Origin: Gallibacterium salpingitidis
Lineage (GTDB): Bacteria; Pseudomonadota; Gammaproteobacteria; Enterobacterales; Pasteurellaceae
NCBI RefSeq assembly: GCF_001678495.1
Contig: NZ_JTJL01000013.1
Location: 29,175 to 93,174 of the forward strand
DNA: 64,000 nt
Reading direction: 5' to 3'
Below the pieces are notes generated by a model. The model saw only the letters and a program-made list of their open reading frames with translations. It searched no databases and had not been told where the DNA came from. Positions 19,378 to 29,700 of this stretch are shown here, piece by piece. How positions within the stretch are numbered: the first letter of the stretch is position 1; each line of letters opens with the position of its first letter. The position numbers and the translations under genes were made by a program.

Positions 19378-20769
19378 TTATTCACATACTACAATATCAT
19401 CATCATTTAAATAGCTACCAGATTGAACTTCAATCAATTCTAATGGGATTTTCCCTGGATTTTCTATTTTGTGTTCCACGCCTACTGGAATATAAATAGA
19501 TTGATTTTCTGTTAATAAACTGACTTCGTTATGTTTTGTAACTTTTGCCGTTCCAGCGACTACAATCCAATGCTCGGCCCTATGATAGTGAATTTGAGTT
19601 TTTTGACTTTCACCAGGTTTTATTGTGATACGTTTAACTCTATAGCGATGACCATTATCTATTGAATCAGCCTTTCCCCAAGGACGATAGACTTCCCGAT
19701 GTTCTAGATATTCTCTTCGATCTTCACTTTTAAGTTTTTCCACAATTTGTTTTACTTCTTGTACTTTTGATCTGTCTGCGACTAAAACTGCATCTTTAGT
19801 ATCTACAATAACAATATTTTCAAGTCCTACTGCAGCAACAAGTTTATTTGGTGCATATATATAACAACCAGATGAATTATTAGTTATTACATCACCACGA
19901 TGCACATTTTGATTTTTATCTTTATCTGAGACTTCCCAAAGAGCAGACCAAGAACCAACATCACTCCAACCAGCATCCATAGGTACAACGACAGCTTTAT
20001 CTGTTTTTTCCATAACAGCGTAGTCAACAGAATCACTAGGGCATTTTAAAAATCCTTCTTTATTAATAAAGATGAAGTCAGATTGGAAAGTAGTTTTTTG
20101 ATATGCCAATTCACAAGAGTTGTAAATTTCAGGTGAGAATTTTTTTAACTCAGCTAAATAAGTAGTAGCTTTGAACATAAAACAGCCACTATTCCAATAA
20201 TAATTTTTAGAAGCAACATACTCTTTTGCAATTTCTAGATTAGGCTTTTCAACGAACTCTTCAACTTCATATGCTTCTTCTGAAATCAATTGTCCTCTAT
20301 GTATATAACCGTAACCAGTTTCTGGTGCCGTAGGTACAATTCCAAAGGTAACTAATTTACCTTGTTCTGCTTGTGGAATTGCATATTTGATAGATTGTTG
20401 GAATGATTCTTTATTTAATACAATATGATCTGCTGCTAATACTAATAAGATAGGGTCATCACCATTTTTAATCGATTCAAATGCAGCTAATGCAATTGCT
20501 GGAGCTGTATTCCGTCCTACAGGTTCTAAAATAATTTTTGATTTTGTGCCATATTCACGTAGTTGTTCAGCAGTAATAAATTGATGTTGCTCATTCGTAA
20601 TAATGATTGGATCTAATGTTGACATGTTTTGTACACGATCTAATGTAGCCTGTAGCATCGTTAAAGAATTCTTATCATCTAAAGATAAAAATTGTTTAGG
20701 GAACATTGAACGAGATAAAGGCCATAATCTGGAGCCTGAACCTCCAGCCATAATAACAGGGATAAACAT
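19378..20769 (-). CDS. manC: Mannose-1-phosphate guanylyltransferase / mannose-6-phosphate isomerase
   Basis: 463 residues from the ATG at 20769. The N-terminal nucleotidyltransferase has [23 protein letters not shown] and the VEKP active-site Lys region near 174; the C-terminal cupin (from about residue 345, [12 protein letters not shown] ... [10 protein letters not shown]) is the isomerase part, so this is the bifunctional type II form. It supplies GDP-mannose, the substrate for gmd-rmd encoded on the opposite strand and for the mannosyltransferases beside it. The five extra codons to 20784 have no better ribosome binding site; the start is uncertain by that much. No manB is in the window. 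Confidence 0.94.
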   Translation of the reverse strand: MFIPVIMAGGSGSRLWPLSRSMFPKQFLSLDDKNSLTMLQATLDRVQNMSTLDPIIITNEQHQFITAEQLREYGTKSKIILEPVGRNTAPAIALAAFESIKNGDDPILLVLAADHIVLNKESFQQSIKYAIPQAEQGKLVTFGIVPTAPETGYGYIHRGQLISEEAYEVEEFVEKPNLEIAKEYVASKNYYWNSGCFMFKATTYLAELKKFSPEIYNSCELAYQKTTFQSDFIFINKEGFLKCPSDSVDYAVMEKTDKAVVVPMDAGWSDVGSWSALWEVSDKDKNQNVHRGDVITNNSSGCYIYAPNKLVAAVGLENIVIVDTKDAVLVADRSKVQEVKQIVEKLKSEDRREYLEHREVYRPWGKADSIDNGHRYRVKRITIKPGESQKTQIHYHRAEHWIVVAGTAKVTKHNEVSLLTENQSIYIPVGVEHKIENPGKIPLELIEVQSGSYLNDDDIVVCE

Positions 20770-20878
20770 AAATAATATTTCCATTCAAAATTTAAAACGA
20801 ACGAATTGTACTTATAATTAAATTAGTATTCAAGATTTAAAATTTTCTTAGTATTATTAATCTATTTGTAATTTAAAA

Positions 20879-21970
20879 TTATTGATTAATGACATTATTA
20901 ATGTGATTTTGTATTTTTATTTTAAAAGCTTCTTTAGAAAAAGATAATGCATGTTTTCTAATTACGTTTGGATTAAACTTCTCGATATTTTTTTCAAAGT
21001 ATAAAACAGCATCATTTAAACTATTTTCTGTTTGCGGATGAAACAGAATTCCTGTTACATCATTAATGACAGAATCTAACGCGCCTCCTTTAGCAAAAGC
21101 AATAACCGGTTTTCCACATGCCATTGCCTCTACTGGGACTATACCGAAATCTTCTATTCCTGGGAAAATTAATGCTTTGCATTTCATCAAATATTCTTTT
21201 ACTTTTGCAGTTGGTTGGTAACCTAAAAATTGAATATTTGGTTTTGCTATACTTTTCAAGGTGTCTAGTTGTTCACCTTCTCCGATAATGATAAGTTTTT
21301 TTCCTGTTTGATTAAATGCATTGACAGCTAAGTCAACTCTCTTATAACTGACAAGTTGTCCTAGCATTAAATAATAATCTTCGCTGTGATCAGATAATTC
21401 AAATTCGTCAATGTTTACAGGAGGATAAATTACTTCACTTGTTCGACCATAGTAGCTTTTAATTCTATCAGAAATAAAATGACTGTTAGCAATAAAACTA
21501 GTTACTTGTTGACTTGTGAGTTGATCCCAACGTCGGATGTAATGGAATAAAGGCGCAGAAATGAACCGTTTAAATCTACCCATTTTCAATTTATATCCAG
21601 CATACATGTCCCAGACATATCGCATTGGTGAATTGCAATAACAAATATGAGGGACACCAGGAGCAGGAATAATACCTTTAGCTGGGCCGGATTCAATAGA
21701 AATAATAAGTTCATATTCAGATAAATCCAACTCTTCTAGCGCTAATGGCATTATAGGAAGATAAGATTGATATAGCTTAGTAGCAAAAGGTAATTTAGCA
21801 ATAAAAGTAGTATAAATTCTATGTTTGGAAATTATAGAATTTTGAAATTTATTTGCTTGATAAACATGAGTGAATATATCGGCATCAGGGAAAAGTTCAC
21901 ATAATGCTTCAAGAACTTTTTCTCCTCCTCTCATATTTATTAACCAATGATGTATTATTGCAATTTTCAT
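20879..21970 (-). CDS. Glycosyltransferase family 4 (WbpZ/WbaZ-like mannosyl/rhamnosyltransferase)
   Basis: 363 residues. GT-B fold GT4 enzyme beginning KIAIIHHWLINMRGGEKVLE, with PHICYCNSPMRYVWDMY near 125 and the nucleotide-sugar site EDFGIVPVEAMACGKPVIAF (the E-x7-E motif) near residue 285. The MRGGEKVLEALCELFPDADI start and the YCNSPMRYVWD block are typical of GDP-mannose/GDP-rhamnose using enzymes such as WbpZ, WbdC and WbaZ. It probably adds an early residue of the adaptor or main chain at the cytoplasmic membrane face. It is two bases from the upstream GT4 gene, so the pair is coupled. Confidence 0.85.
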   Translation of the reverse strand: MKIAIIHHWLINMRGGEKVLEALCELFPDADIFTHVYQANKFQNSIISKHRIYTTFIAKLPFATKLYQSYLPIMPLALEELDLSEYELIISIESGPAKGIIPAPGVPHICYCNSPMRYVWDMYAGYKLKMGRFKRFISAPLFHYIRRWDQLTSQQVTSFIANSHFISDRIKSYYGRTSEVIYPPVNIDEFELSDHSEDYYLMLGQLVSYKRVDLAVNAFNQTGKKLIIIGEGEQLDTLKSIAKPNIQFLGYQPTAKVKEYLMKCKALIFPGIEDFGIVPVEAMACGKPVIAFAKGGALDSVINDVTGILFHPQTENSLNDAVLYFEKNIEKFNPNVIRKHALSFSKEAFKIKIQNHINNVINQ

Positions 21971-21972
21971 GA

Positions 21973-23148
21973 TCAGTTATTCATAATAGAAATTAGATTA
22001 TCGACAGTTTTTTCCCAATGAAAATAAGACGCTCTGTTTAAACCAGATTGTACAAGGTTTGTATATAGGCTTTCTTCTTCTAGGAGCTGCATTATAGCAG
22101 AACTGATTTGTTCTATAGAAGAAGGATCCACCAGCATAGCTGCATTTCCAGCTACTTCTGCCATAGCTCCATAATTTGAGGTGATTACAGGTGTTCCGCT
22201 AGCCATAGCCTCAATAATTGGCAAACCAAAACCTTCATATAATGAAGGGTAAACGAATACTTTTGCACTAGAATAAATAACTTTTACAGCTTCGTCTGAA
22301 AGATAACCAGTGATAACTGCTTGCTTTTTTATAATTAACTCTTCTAAATAAGAAAACAATTCAGAATTTTTCCATCCCTTATGCCCAACAAGAACAAGAG
22401 GATATTTATTTTTAATTTGTTCAGGCAGTTGTCTATATGCTTTTACTAAACTTAAAAGATTTTTTCTTGGTTCTAAGGTACAAACGCTTAAAATATAAGA
22501 TTTTTCCTTCAAATTTAATTTTGATAATAGAATATCGTCTCTTCTATTACTACAAAAATCAGGATTTACACCTAAATATAATGTAATTATCTTATTTTTA
22601 TAACTGGGATAAAGATGAATAAGTTTTTCACGAATAGTATCTGAATCAACAACGATTTTAGTCGAATTCTTCATAATATTAGGAAGTTGAGCAGTCAAGT
22701 AATTAACTCGTTCTTTAGGATGAAACTCCGGATGATGAATAAAAGATAAATCGTGGATAGTAGTAATTATTTTTCCTGTATAACTAAATGGAACAAAATT
22801 TGGCTCGAAATAGATGAAATTGTTTTCAGCATAAGATTTTAACTTTAAGTTTAAAATAATAGATTCTATCTTATGTTTGACCAAATAAACTTTAGGCATT
22901 TTTTTAATACAATTGATAATAAAGCTTTTTATATTACTATGTTTAAAATTATGAGTAATAACAGACGTTGAAGATAGTCTATGAATTAACGAGTTTATTT
23001 GTTGCTGTGTCAGGATTTGATTATTTCGTATACCAACAATAATAACATCTTTTTGTAATAAAAATTTAACAATGTTGAATGTATAATAGCCAATTCCTGT
23101 CAAAGGAAGTTTTAGTGTATTTAGGTTAACAATGATTTTATGTTCCAT
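21973..23148 (-). CDS. Glycosyltransferase family 4 (WbpY/WbdB-like)
   Basis: 391 residues. GT4 signatures are SVCTLEPRKNLLSLVKAYRQL near residue 217, GYLSDEAVKVIYSSAKVFVYPSLYEGFGLPIIEAMASGTPVI near 280-320 (E-x7-E). The text matches mannosyl- or rhamnosyltransferases of ABC-dependent O-antigen loci (WbdB, WbpY). First gene of the minus-strand group GT4-GT4-manC, divergent from wzm across a 282-base gap. Donor is likely GDP-mannose or GDP-D-rhamnose given manC, gmd and rmd nearby; linkage unknown. Confidence 0.85.
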   Translation of the reverse strand: MEHKIIVNLNTLKLPLTGIGYYTFNIVKFLLQKDVIIVGIRNNQILTQQQINSLIHRLSSTSVITHNFKHSNIKSFIINCIKKMPKVYLVKHKIESIILNLKLKSYAENNFIYFEPNFVPFSYTGKIITTIHDLSFIHHPEFHPKERVNYLTAQLPNIMKNSTKIVVDSDTIREKLIHLYPSYKNKIITLYLGVNPDFCSNRRDDILLSKLNLKEKSYILSVCTLEPRKNLLSLVKAYRQLPEQIKNKYPLVLVGHKGWKNSELFSYLEELIIKKQAVITGYLSDEAVKVIYSSAKVFVYPSLYEGFGLPIIEAMASGTPVITSNYGAMAEVAGNAAMLVDPSSIEQISSAIMQLLEEESLYTNLVQSGLNRASYFHWEKTVDNLISIMNN

Positions 23149-23356
23149 AATAATATTTATTGCTCACAACACAGGTGATTTTTTGAAGTTTAGCTTAAAG
23201 TGATTATAAAAGTCTAGAAAGAATTAGAAATGGAGTCACTTACATCAATCTATTCACTATGTGAATATAAAATATCCGATTTACGGTAATCGAAAAATAG
23301 AATTCGTAAAAACTACAGTATATAATACGGGAATTTTACTGTTATCATCCACATGT

Positions 23357-23382
23357 TAACTATGTTTATCTACACATAGTTA
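23357..23382. promoter_or_regulatory. Inverted repeat in the divergent GT4/wzm intergenic region
   Basis: TAACTATGT (23357-23365) and ACATAGTTA (23374-23382) form a perfect 9-bp repeat with an 8-base loop, about 50 bases before wzm. The 282-base gap 23149-23430 must hold divergent promoters for the minus GT4-GT4-manC unit and the plus wzm operon. I saw no JUMPStart (ops) element. Operator or leader hairpin are both possible. Confidence 0.45.
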
Positions 23383-23430
23383 GCTCTAAAGCTTAGAAAC
23401 TAGAGATAAAAAGTTGGAATTATTGTGAAA

Positions 23431-24222
23431 ATGAGTTTTTTGCAGAATATATGGTCATATAGATTTTTTATAGTAAGTTCTATCAAAACAGAATTTAAGA
23501 GCAGATTTGCTAGAAGTCGCTTAGGGGGAGTTTGGATGATTATCCACCCACTAGCGCAAGTTGCAATTTATGCATTAGTTTTGTCAGCAGTGTTATCAGC
23601 CAAACTTCCTGGCATCAATAATCGTTATGCTTATGCAATTTATCTAATGGCTGGAACAATGTGTTGGTCATTATTTGCTGAAATTTTTGGTCGAAGTCTA
23701 AATATTTTTATTGATAATGGTAATTTGATCAAAAAGATGTCATTTCCAAAGATAACATTACCGCTGATTGCTATTGGTTCCGCTCTTGTCAATAATATAT
23801 TGATGTTTTTTGCTATTCTTTTAGTATTTGGATTGTTAGGACATATCCCATCCATATATATTCTTTGGTTGCCATTATTGTTATGCTTGACTATTGCATT
23901 AGCAGTAGGGTTTGGTATGGTGCTTGGAATTATCAATGTTTTTATTAGAGACGTCGGACAGATTGTTTCCATTTTGCTTAATTTTTGGTTTTGGTTAACG
24001 CCCGTAGTTTATGTGGCAGATATGTTACCAGAAAGTTATAGACATCTTTTTTATTACAATCCTATGGTTGGGATAGTAATAAATTATCAAAATGTCATGG
24101 TTTATGATAAAAATATTGATTTTTCTCTTTTAATTTATCCTAGTATTTTTTCTTTAATAACAGTTTGCTTAGCAATATTTATGTATATAAAAGGCAATGA
24201 AGATATGGCGGATGTACTATGA
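23431..24222 (+). CDS. wzm: Polysaccharide ABC exporter, permease
   Basis: 263 residues from the ATG at 23431 (a GTG at 23425 is an alternative). Six hydrophobic segments of the ABC-2 type, with FKSRFARSRLGGVWMIIHPLAQ just before the first one and the FIRDVGQIVSILLNFWFWLTPVVY stretch near 175-200, both typical of Wzm/KpsM exporters. It forms the channel that moves the finished lipid-linked glycan across the inner membrane. Overlaps wzt by four bases (ATGA). Confidence 0.93.
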   Translation: MSFLQNIWSYRFFIVSSIKTEFKSRFARSRLGGVWMIIHPLAQVAIYALVLSAVLSAKLPGINNRYAYAIYLMAGTMCWSLFAEIFGRSLNIFIDNGNLIKKMSFPKITLPLIAIGSALVNNILMFFAILLVFGLLGHIPSIYILWLPLLLCLTIALAVGFGMVLGIINVFIRDVGQIVSILLNFWFWLTPVVYVADMLPESYRHLFYYNPMVGIVINYQNVMVYDKNIDFSLLIYPSIFSLITVCLAIFMYIKGNEDMADVL

Positions 24223-25454
24223 GTGATACTATTTTATCTGTTCATAATATAGGAAAGGCATATAGAACATATAGAAATGAATTCTATAGAATTTTATCTT
24301 GGTTTGGGATAAATACGAATGCAAAAAATGAAACTTGGACTTTAAAAAATATTAATTTTTCTATTAAACCAGGAGAAGCTGTAGGCATTATTGGGCAAAA
24401 TGGTGCAGGGAAAAGTACATTACTAAAAATAATCACTGGTACATTAAAGCCTACAACAGGAAAAATTTCAGTAAATGGAAAAATATCAGCAATATTAGAA
24501 TTAGGTATGGGTTTTCATCCTGATTTAACCGGAAGGCAAAATGTTTATCATTCGGCAGGTCTTATGGGGTATACATATGAAAATGTAGATCAAGTCATAA
24601 ATGATATTGAAGAGTTTGCTGAAATAGGAGAATATTTTGATCAACCTGTTCGATTATATAGTAGTGGTATGCAAGTAAGAGTTGCTTTTGCTGTAGCAAC
24701 AGCATTTAGGCCAGAAATACTTATAGTTGATGAAGCGTTATCTGTAGGAGATGCTTATTTTCAACACAAAAGTTTTGAAAAAATTAGGGAATTTAGAGAG
24801 CAAGGAACAAGCTTGTTATTTGTTTCACATGATAAAGCGGCTATTTTATCACTTTGTGATAGGGCTATTCTTTTAGACAAAGGAATAGTTATTAAAGATG
24901 GGGAACCAGAAGAGGTAACCGATTATTATAATGCTCTGATTGCACAGAAATCAGAGTCCACTAGTAATATTAAGCAGGAAAAATTAAGCAATGGCTCAAT
25001 TGCAACAATATCAGGAACTGGAGAGGCAACAGTAAAAGAGATCTCATTGAGAGATAAATATGGAGATATTGTTGAAACAGTTGGCGTTGGCGATGATGTT
25101 ATGCTGAAAATAATAGTAGAAGTTAGGGAAGATTTACCAACATTAGTGCTTGGATATGGTATTAAAGATCGTCTTGGACAAGTTATTTTTGGTACTAATA
25201 CATATTTAATGAAGCAAGTTTTACATAATGTACGTAAAAATGAACTATATGAGTTTAATATTAATTTCCCAGCTAATTTTGGTCTAGGAAGTTATTCAAT
25301 ACAAACGGCATTAGTGGATAAAGATACCCACTTAACAGCAAATTATGAATGGAGAGATATGGCATTAATGTTTTCTGTTATCAACATTAATAAAAATCAA
25401 TTTGCTGGCTTGATGTGGAATGAACCTAAAATAGAAATTAATAGGATAATATGA
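24219..25454 (+). CDS. wzt: Polysaccharide ABC exporter, ATPase with carbohydrate-binding C-domain
   Basis: 411 residues. The nucleotide-binding domain (about 1-245) has Walker [16 protein letters not shown], signature YSSGMQVRVAFAV and Walker B ILIVDEALSVGD. The C-terminal part (about 265-411: ATVKEISLRDKYGDIVETV ... SIQTALVDKDTHLTANYEWRD) is the beta-sandwich domain seen in Wzt proteins that recognise the non-reducing end cap of an O-polysaccharide, as in E. coli O8/O9a. That implies a capped chain, in line with the methyltransferase next door. It overlaps wzm and the downstream gene by four bases each. Confidence 0.93.
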   Translation: MSDTILSVHNIGKAYRTYRNEFYRILSWFGINTNAKNETWTLKNINFSIKPGEAVGIIGQNGAGKSTLLKIITGTLKPTTGKISVNGKISAILELGMGFHPDLTGRQNVYHSAGLMGYTYENVDQVINDIEEFAEIGEYFDQPVRLYSSGMQVRVAFAVATAFRPEILIVDEALSVGDAYFQHKSFEKIREFREQGTSLLFVSHDKAAILSLCDRAILLDKGIVIKDGEPEEVTDYYNALIAQKSESTSNIKQEKLSNGSIATISGTGEATVKEISLRDKYGDIVETVGVGDDVMLKIIVEVREDLPTLVLGYGIKDRLGQVIFGTNTYLMKQVLHNVRKNELYEFNINFPANFGLGSYSIQTALVDKDTHLTANYEWRDMALMFSVININKNQFAGLMWNEPKIEINRII

Positions 25455-26725
25455 TGATCAGTTATGCACAAAATTTTGAAGATGTAATGCTTTGGCGTGC
25501 ATTAAAAAATATTAAAAATGGGTTTTATGTTGATGTTGGAGCCGCATGGCCGGAAAAAGATTCAGTTACAAAATTATTTTACGATAATGGGTGGAATGGT
25601 ATAAATATAGAACCGAATCCAAATTTCATAAACCAGTATTTTGCATTGAGAGACAGAGATATTAATCTCATGGTTGCTGTTAGCAATGAGGAGTCGATTT
25701 CAAATTTTAATATCATAGAAGATACTGGGTTATCATCTTTAGACTCAAACATTATTAATACTCATGAGCATGGTGGGTTTCATTCTCATGAAACAAATGT
25801 GCAAGTCAAAACGTTGTCTGCTATCTTGTCCGAATATCGTCCTGAAAATGACATACATTTTTTAAAAGTAGATATTGAAGGATATGAAAAACAAGCATTA
25901 TTAAGTAATGATTGGTCACGTTTTAGACCATGGGTAGTAGTTGTAGAAGCAACTCTCCCATTGACGCAAACAGAGAATCATGAAACATGGGAATATATAT
26001 TATTGGAAGCTAATTATAGTTTTGTTTATGCAGATGGTTTAAATAGATTTTATGTGGCAAATGAACATAGTGAACTAGAAAAGGCATTTAAATATCCACC
26101 GAATGTTTTTGATGGTTTTATTAGAAATGAACAGTATAATTCGAATGTTTTAGCTTTAGAACTAAGTACTAAAAATGAAGAACTTAATCAAGAAATATCA
26201 ACATTAACAGTAAATTTGTCTAAATTGAATCAAGAGCATACGACATTAAATCTTGAGTTTCAAAAACTTACTGAGAGAAATGAAGCACTTCTTAAGCAGT
26301 TTTTTGAGGTAGAAACCTTATATAATAATGTTATTAATAGTAATTCTTGGAAAATAATGAAACCTTTTAGAATATTGCGTAAATTTATAAGATGGCTATA
26401 TATAGGGGGATATCACTGGATCACATTTTCCCCTACAAGTAGGCCGAGAAGGATAATAATAAAGGCTTTATCTCATCTAAAGTTTTTTTTCAAAGAACAT
26501 CCTATTGCAGAAAAAATGCTATCAAAATTCTTAAATAAATTTCCTATTGTAAAATATTATATAAATAAACTATTGAATAATAATAATGTTGTTATATATA
26601 AAAATGATGCTGATGCTAATAGTGATAATAATATAAGTATTATAACAGAATGCGATTTATCACCTAGAGCAAGAAGAATATATTTTAGATTAAAAAGAGA
26701 AGTAGAAAATAAGGAAAAGAACTAA
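25451..26725 (+). CDS. FkbM-family methyltransferase with coiled coil; possible chain-length terminator
   Basis: 424 residues. Residues 1-225 form an FkbM-type SAM methyltransferase: MISYAQNFEDVMLWRAL, then FYVDVGAAWPEKDSVT (SAM loop), NIEPNP and HFLKVDIEGYE. Residues about 236-290 are a heptad-rich coiled coil (ELSTKNEELNQEISTL ... LNLEFQKL). Then comes SNSWKIMKPFRILRKFIRW, a motif often seen after coiled coils in glycan enzymes, and a basic, possibly membrane-associated tail. Position directly after wzt and methyltransferase-plus-coiled-coil layout recall WbdD, which caps and measures O8/O9a chains, although WbdD uses a different methyltransferase family and a kinase. Function as capper is inference. 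Confidence 0.75.
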   Translation: MMISYAQNFEDVMLWRALKNIKNGFYVDVGAAWPEKDSVTKLFYDNGWNGINIEPNPNFINQYFALRDRDINLMVAVSNEESISNFNIIEDTGLSSLDSNIINTHEHGGFHSHETNVQVKTLSAILSEYRPENDIHFLKVDIEGYEKQALLSNDWSRFRPWVVVVEATLPLTQTENHETWEYILLEANYSFVYADGLNRFYVANEHSELEKAFKYPPNVFDGFIRNEQYNSNVLALELSTKNEELNQEISTLTVNLSKLNQEHTTLNLEFQKLTERNEALLKQFFEVETLYNNVINSNSWKIMKPFRILRKFIRWLYIGGYHWITFSPTSRPRRIIIKALSHLKFFFKEHPIAEKMLSKFLNKFPIVKYYINKLLNNNNVVIYKNDADANSDNNISIITECDLSPRARRIYFRLKREVENKEKN

Positions 26726-26726
26726 A

Positions 26727-29700
26727 ATGAGAATAGTTATAGATTTACAAGGCATGCAAACTGAAAGTAGATTTAGAGGTATTGGTAGATATTCTATGTC
26801 TTTAGTAAAAGCAATCATTAGGAATAATACTACTCATAATATTATAGTAGCTTTATCTAATTTATTTCCAGATACAATTAAGCATATTAAAGATGAATTA
26901 AGAAATCTATTACCAGAAGAGAATATTAAAGTTTGGAATGCTATAGGTCCAGTGAGAGGTAATGATAAGAATAATGAGGATAGAAGAAATATATCAGAAT
27001 TAATTAGAGAACTATTTTTGGCTAGCTTAGAACCGGATTTAGTAATCCTTACCAGTCTTTTTGAAGGTCATATTGATGATGCTATTACTAGTATTAAAAA
27101 AATTGATCTGAGTATAAAGACAGGGGTTATATTATATGATCTCATACCATACATAAATAGCAATATATATTTAGAAGGAGATGAGGTTTATTCGGATTAT
27201 TATCTATCTAAGATTGAATATTTGAAAAAGGCAGATATATTATTTGCTATCTCAGAAAGTTCAAGAAATGAAGCTATAAATTATTTAAGTATAGAACCTA
27301 ATAGAATTTATAATATATCATCTTCAATTGATGAAAAATTTATTAAAACATCTGTATCTGAAAATAAGAGTACAGAAATCTTACATAAATATAATGTAGA
27401 TAGTAAATTTATAATGTATGCACCAGGCGGTTTTGATATAAGAAAAAATTTTGAAAATCTTATTAGTGCATATGGGATGTTAGAAGATGATATCAAGAGT
27501 AGATATAAACTGGTGATAGTAAGTAAGATAGACGATTATCATAGGAATATCCTATTAAATTTTGCGAAGAAAGCTTTCATAAATGAAGATCAATTTATTA
27601 TTACAGGTTATGTGACTGACAGTGAATTAGTAGCTCTTTATTCTAATTGTGATTTGTTTGTTTTTCCTTCTTTGCATGAAGGTTTTGGACTTCCTGTCTT
27701 AGAAGCTATGAGTTGTGGTGCAATTGTAATAGGATCAAATACAACGAGTATTCCGGAAGTAATAGGATGTAAGGATGCTTTATTTGATCCCAATGATCCA
27801 TTATCTATAAAAAATAAGATTTCTGAGGCTTTGATTGATGATAAATTAAGGGAAAAACTTAAGAATCATAATAAAAAACAAATACAAAAATTTTCATGGG
27901 ATATAAGTGCTAAAAATGTCATCAATATAATAGAGAAAAATATATATTATGAGCCTAATAAAATTCAAGTTACATTAGATTTTATCATAGATAAAATATC
28001 TATGTTAGCTATAGGTAGTGATGATGATACTTTACGTAAGATAGCTTCTGTAATTGATTTTAATTTTAATACTTCACTACGTATCATGAATAAATCAAGT
28101 AATAAACATATGATACGTTTAGAAGGTCCTTTTGATTCATCATATAGTTTAGCAATAGTAAATAGAGAGTTTGCAAGAGCTCTCAATTCTTTAGGGCATA
28201 CCGTAATATTACACTCTACTGAAGGACCAGGAGATTTTTCACCAAATAAGGAATTTCTTGATAAGAATAAAGATATAGAATTATTGAACTTAAGAGCTGT
28301 TGATGAGGCTTATCAGAAGTATGAAATAATGAGTAGAAACTTGTATCCTCCAAGAGTGAGTGATATGACAGGATTTATAAATTTTTTACATTGTTATGCT
28401 TGGGAAGAATCTGGGTTTCCACAAAATTGGGTTAGTGATTTTAATTTAAATTTAGATGGTATTGGGTGTACATCATATCATGTGAGGAAAATTCTCATTG
28501 ATAATGGGGTGAAAGTGTATTTACCAGTAATTTATGATGGTACGTCTCATTGGAAAACAGTCATTTCTAATAATAATTATAAATTAAGTGCTAAAGGATT
28601 TAGATTTTTACATGTGTCATCTTGTTTCCCAAGAAAAGGGGTTGATGAACTTTTAGAAGCATATGGTCAAGCTTTTTCTATTCATGATGATGTATCATTG
28701 ATTATTAAGACTTTTCCGAATCCGCATAATAATGTATTAACTTTAATTTCTGAGCAGAAAATTAGAAACGAAAAATATCCAGAAGTTATTGTAATAGATG
28801 AAGATTTAAGTGATTCTTCTCTAAAATCTTTATATGAACAATGTGATGTACTTGTCGCACCTAGTAAAGCGGAAGGATTTGGATTACCAATGGCGGAAGC
28901 AATGCTAAGTGGCCTACCTGTCATTACTACTAACTGGGGAGGACAATTAGATTTTTGTAATGATAATAATTCATGGTTGGTTGATTATGAATTTGAATAT
29001 GCTAAAACTCATTTTAATTTATTTGGTTCTGTTTGGGCTAAAATTAATATTAAAGATCTTTCGGCTAAACTTAGATTAGCATTTTTAACTAATAAGAAAG
29101 ATAGAGAATTAATGGCTAAGAATGGAAGAGACTTATTAATTTCTAAATTTAAATGGGAGGATGTTGGAAATAATTTTATCCATAGCATAGAGTATATTAA
29201 TCATAATTTTTTTGATGAAACAGATATAAATATTGGTTGGATTACAACTTGGAATACAAAATGTGGTATTGCAACTTATTCTAGCCATTTGATTAATAAT
29301 ATGAAAAAATCAAAAATTTCTATTTTTGCTCCAAATGTACAGAATATTATAGGTGTGGATGAAAAGAATGTGTATAGGTGTTGGAGTATTGGTAAAGAAT
29401 ATAACAATTTCAATCATATTGATAAATATATTGAGCAATTAGATATTAATGTTATTGTAATTCAGTTTAATTATGGTTTTTTTAACCATGAGGAGTTGAG
29501 TGAGTTTATATTTAAGTGCAAAAAACAAGGGTTGATTGTTATTATGATGATGCATTCTACAGTTGATCCTGTAGGAAAAGAACCTTCTAAGAATTTTCAA
29601 CTATACCATATAAAAGATGCATTAAGAGTATGTGATAGATTATTAGTACATTCGGTATCTGATCTGAATAATCTCAAAAAAATTAATTTAGTTAGTAATG

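Noticed and set aside
26575..26650. AAT/ATA-rich short repeats in the FkbM gene as a simple-sequence switch
   Set aside because: Irregular, trinucleotide-type and frame-neutral; expected in such AT-rich coding sequence.
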